NCBI GenBank assembly: GCA_008501785.1
Contig: QQUD01001089.1
Location: 1 to 8,767 of the forward strand
Reading direction: 5' to 3'
Length of the DNA stretch: 8,767 nt
From: Chloroflexota bacterium
GTDB taxonomy: Bacteria > Chloroflexota > Anaerolineae > Promineifilales > Promineifilaceae
Shown here piece after piece: positions 6,833 to 8,767 of this stretch. Each line of letters starts with the position of its first letter. Positions within the stretch are counted from its first letter, which is position 1. The notes beneath the pieces are model-generated. The model ran no database searches and had not been told where the DNA came from. It saw only the letters and a program-made list of their open reading frames with translations. A program made the translations under genes and the position numbers.

Positions 6833-7812
6833 GTGACTTTAACATCCCTGATTTAGGCAAATTTACGCCGGATTGTGGTTTGATTGCATTGGAGACGGGG
6901 GGAAACGGCCGTTTCCGCACCAACCACAACAGCGTCATCTCCATCACCGCCACCGGCGACCGCAAAGTCGAATTCATTGCCTTTACTGACCATACGCTGG
7001 CGGCGGTCAACTCTGCTATGGGCTACCCGGCCTTCTATCCCGTACATCCCGTTGCCTTGCAAAAACCGGTCAAAGCGGTATTGATGGATTTGGACGGTAC
7101 CACCGTGCGCAGCGAAGAATTTTGGATGTGGATTATTGAACAAACAACGGCATCCCTGCTGGATAAGCCAAAATTCTCGCTTGAAGAAACTGACATGCCT
7201 CATGTCTCAGGTCACAGCGTTTCTGAGCATCTGCAATATTGTGTCGAAAAATATTGCTCCGACAAAACCGTTGAAGAAGCCCGGCAGATTTACTATCAGC
7301 ACGTTCATCGTGAAATGCAGGCGATTGTGGCAGGAAACGGCCGTGCCAACGCCTTCACACCCACGCCTGGTGTGCGGGAATTTTTACTAACACTCAAAGC
7401 GCAAGGCATTAATATCGGACTGGTCACATCTGGTCTGTACGAAAAAGCATATCCAGAGATATTGTCTGCTTTCAAAACAATGGGCATGGGTGATCCGCAA
7501 GAATTTTATGATGTTATCATCACCGCTGGGTTCCCGTTACGGGCTGGTGAGGCGGGTACGTTGGGAGAATTGACCCCCAAACCCCATCCCTGGTTGTACG
7601 CCGAGGCATGCCGGGTAGGATTGGGCATACCATTTGCAGAACGAAACACGGTGGTAGGGATCGATGACAGTGGAGCTGGGGTTTGCTCGATTCGGCTGGC
7701 GGGATTTCCTACTATAGGATTGGGTGGTGGCAATATTGTTGAAAGTGGAACAAAGGTGTTGTGTGATTTTTATAGTGACATATTTGCAGAAATTGAGGAA
7801 TATATTGAATAG
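6829..7812 (+). CDS. HAD-superfamily phosphatase/mutase with an extra N-terminal region
   Basis: 327 residues. The HAD core occupies about 82-327: motif I VLMDLDGTT with nucleophile Asp87 and acid Asp89, a helical C1-type cap (about 96-175), motif II VTSG (199-202), motif III Lys251 in TPKPHPW, and motif IV GIDDSGAG (277-284) with Asp279/Asp280 for magnesium. The layout resembles beta-phosphoglucomutase and sugar-phosphate phosphatases. About 80 residues precede motif I, where such enzymes normally begin within about 10; this stretch is not recognised. The start is supported by the 4-base ATGA overlap with the upstream gene, a sign of coupled translation. With a sugar kinase in the same operon, the likely substrate is a phosphorylated sugar or polyol. 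Mutase and phosphatase roles both remain open. Confidence 0.88.
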   Translation: MSDFNIPDLGKFTPDCGLIALETGGNGRFRTNHNSVISITATGDRKVEFIAFTDHTLAAVNSAMGYPAFYPVHPVALQKPVKAVLMDLDGTTVRSEEFWMWIIEQTTASLLDKPKFSLEETDMPHVSGHSVSEHLQYCVEKYCSDKTVEEARQIYYQHVHREMQAIVAGNGRANAFTPTPGVREFLLTLKAQGINIGLVTSGLYEKAYPEILSAFKTMGMGDPQEFYDVIITAGFPLRAGEAGTLGELTPKPHPWLYAEACRVGLGIPFAERNTVVGIDDSGAGVCSIRLAGFPTIGLGGGNIVESGTKVLCDFYSDIFAEIEEYIE

Positions 7813-8003
7813 AATGGACACAATTATTAGCTCTAAAACAAAATCCGTTTGCCATCATCGATGAATGCATTAACCTTTAAAAAAAACACATCCTAGCCAA
7901 TACTTCCTAAGATTTTGCAAATATTAAAGCTATTTGATTACGGAAGCGATATATTACTTTAGCACGTAAACTATAGGGTTAAGGCAAAATTATGGAAAAA
8001 CCA

Positions 8004-8032
8004 AAAAGACCCCGAGTTCATCAGGGTCTTTT
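8004..8032. terminator. Rho-independent terminator, probably bidirectional
   Basis: AAAAGACCC (8004-8012) and GGGTCTTTT (8024-8032) pair perfectly over 9 bp around an 11-nt loop, which can close by two more pairs (GA with TC). The stem carries its own A tract on one side and T tract on the other, so it can end plus-strand transcripts from the operon and minus-strand transcripts from the right. The T run is slightly longer on the minus strand (five T). It lies about 190 bases after the last operon gene. Confidence 0.8.
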
Positions 8033-8060
8033 ATGTGTTAGTGCAATACTATAGGCTATA

Positions 8061-8100
8061 CGGGAGCGACGGGCTTGGAAACCTCTCGGGGTGCAAGTGT
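8061..8100 (-). pseudogene. tRNA-like 3'-half fragment, degraded (possibly tRNA-Ala)
   Basis: Read on the minus strand, this stretch contains CTTGCAC followed by CCCGAG, which looks like an anticodon loop with TGC (Ala) and its 3' stem. It continues with GAGG, TTCCAAG resembling a T loop, and CCCGTCGCTCCCG resembling a T-stem and acceptor 3' side. The 5' half of the T stem is missing, position 57 of the T loop is not a purine, and no matching 5' acceptor strand (GGGAGCG) is found upstream on that strand. It cannot be an intact tRNA. The minus-strand terminator just beyond it fits a former tRNA transcription unit. Chance resemblance is possible. Confidence 0.3.
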
Positions 8101-8417
8101 TTCGTTTTGCCAGCTAGTGATAAATTTTCTGTTTTTGTTTAACAGCTACTTCAATATCATGACTTAGAAAATCCTGAGATAATAAATATAGCGTAGCATA
8201 ACCTCGGGAAAGTGGTGCTTTAACATCGGAATAGTGAACATGAGGACAACTCGATTTCAGAATGCAATAATACTGGAGAAAATTATGTAAAAACCTAGAA
8301 AACGATACACATAAAGATCAAACAAGAAGAAGTGATCTTATAGTCGACCAGCAGAAAGTTGGCGGCCGAGATTAAGAAAGACCTCAGCATACTTTACATC
8401 AGTGTTGAATTATGATC

Positions 8418-8767
8418 TCATTTATTCAATTGGTTTAACTCAAAAATTTTGCGAAGTTGTTTTAAAGCGTCAAAATGACGCTTGTAAAGCGTGTTAACAC
8501 TTACATGCAAATCTTCCGCAATTTGTGGAAGCGCTCGCCCTTCAAAATAAAAATCCAAAACAATACGTCTTTGATTGTCACTCAACTGTTCTATTGCATC
8601 ATACAATACCTGTTTGCTAGCAACCTCATCCTCTAGGTTTAAATTTAATGCGTTTTTTGAATCTTGAATCCATTCATCTAATATTGAAAAATCTAATTGT
8701 TCTATTACAGCAAAAGCGTTCGCTCTGTGACGCTTCATATACTTTGAGCAGACATGATGAGTGATTT
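8418..8767 (-). CDS. Sigma-70-family (ECF-like) RNA polymerase sigma factor, C-terminal part; 5' end beyond window
   Basis: The minus-strand frame ends with TGA at 8418-8420 and stays open to the right edge. The first ATG inside the window is at 8736-8738, but the codons before it (Ile-Thr-His-His-Val-Cys-Ser-Lys-Tyr) look like the end of sigma region 2.4, so the true start probably lies outside. Counting from that ATG, residues about 50-98 match region 4: LSDNQRRIVLDFYFEG (52-67), then the helix-turn-helix QIAEDLHVSVNTLYKR (72-87) that contacts the -35 element. The product would direct RNA polymerase to a set of promoters; no anti-sigma gene is seen. Its codons are AT-rich (many TTA, AAT, AAA) compared with the operon, and it converges with it. 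A decayed or transferred copy is possible. Confidence 0.72.
   Translation of the reverse strand, partial: ITHHVCSKYMKRHRANAFAVIEQLDFSILDEWIQDSKNALNLNLEDEVASKQVLYDAIEQLSDNQRRIVLDFYFEGRALPQIAEDLHVSVNTLYKRHFDALKQLRKIFELNQLNK

Larger units (their letters stand above)
266..7344. repeat. Highly iterated palindrome ACGGCCGT, nine dispersed copies
   Basis: Copies begin at 266, 1090, 2962, 4279, 4407, 5827, 5955, 6905 and 7337, every one inside a coding region. They fall in all three codon phases: Thr-Ala-Val at 266, 2962 and 4407; an Asn-Gly-Arg or Tyr-Gly-Arg reading at 1090, 4279, 5955, 6905 and 7337; and Arg-Pro at 5827. They are therefore not a protein motif. Nine of the eleven CGGCCG hexamers I found have the A and T flanks. 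Some copies extend further, up to the 16-base palindrome GGAAACGGCCGTTTCC (6901-6916). The pattern resembles HIP1 of cyanobacteria, with a different word. Confidence 0.85.
7813..8417. other. Gene-free, AT-rich stretch between the operon and the sigma-factor gene
   Basis: Apart from the hairpin at 8004-8032 and the tRNA-like fragment at 8061-8100, nothing is supported in these 605 bases. Open frames are very short and broken by stops, and the base composition is visibly AT-richer than in the operon. A short readable piece (8344-8412, including KLAAEIKKDLS) could be decayed coding sequence but matches nothing I recognise. No ACGGCCGT octamer occurs here. Confidence 0.7.

Noticed and set aside
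8061..8120. Intact functional tRNA-Ala gene on the minus strand
   Set aside because: The T stem is missing one side and there is no matching 5' acceptor strand or normal D arm. Only a fragment is supportable.
8344..8415. Short open stretch containing KLAAEIKKDLS as a small gene or transposase fragment
   Set aside because: There is no start codon or ribosome site, only 23 codons, and no family I recognise.

Overview
This window looks like part of a bacterial chromosome carrying one long plus-strand operon (about positions 1-7812) for carbohydrate uptake and corrinoid-linked methyl transfer. It is followed by about 600 bases without a gene and then by the start of an unrelated, minus-strand sigma-factor gene that runs off the right edge. 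An ABC sugar importer of the MalF/MalG type next to URO-D-family methyltransferases, a corrinoid protein and sugar-metabolism enzymes suggests an anaerobic or facultative heterotroph. Chloroflexota (Anaerolineae-like) is my best guess, but it is a low-confidence inference from gene style, since there is no rRNA or other marker gene in the window.

Layout: (1) the C-terminal end of an extracellular sugar-binding protein (2-376); (2) a perfect 10-bp intergenic hairpin (398-427); (3) two sugar ABC permeases (453-1376 and 1380-2219); (4) a URO-D-family methyltransferase (2242-3321); (5) a decayed remnant of a corrinoid protein gene (about 3337-3515) with one in-frame stop; (6) an intact corrinoid protein gene (3562-4197); (7) an FGGY carbohydrate kinase (4209-5771); (8) a second URO-D-family methyltransferase (5777-6832); (9) a HAD phosphatase with an unusual N-terminal extension (6829-7812), overlapping its upstream neighbour by ATGA. 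No gene for an ABC ATPase, a corrinoid-reactivating protein or a methyl-tetrahydrofolate transferase is seen here.

Working model (inference): the importer brings in a carbohydrate or polyol that carries a methyl group, one URO-D protein moves the methyl to cob(I)alamin on the corrinoid protein, the second moves it on or handles a related substrate, the FGGY kinase phosphorylates the demethylated sugar, and the HAD enzyme processes a phosphorylated intermediate. This would be a transporter-coupled O-demethylation operon for methylated sugars. I do not recognise it as a described locus.

The operon also carries nine copies of the palindromic octamer ACGGCCGT, far above chance, used in all three codon phases. 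This resembles a highly iterated palindrome (HIP1-like) signature. The octamer is absent right of position 7344, where the sequence becomes AT-richer and holds a hairpin terminator, a degraded tRNA-like fragment on the minus strand and the partial sigma factor. The right end may therefore have a different history from the operon.
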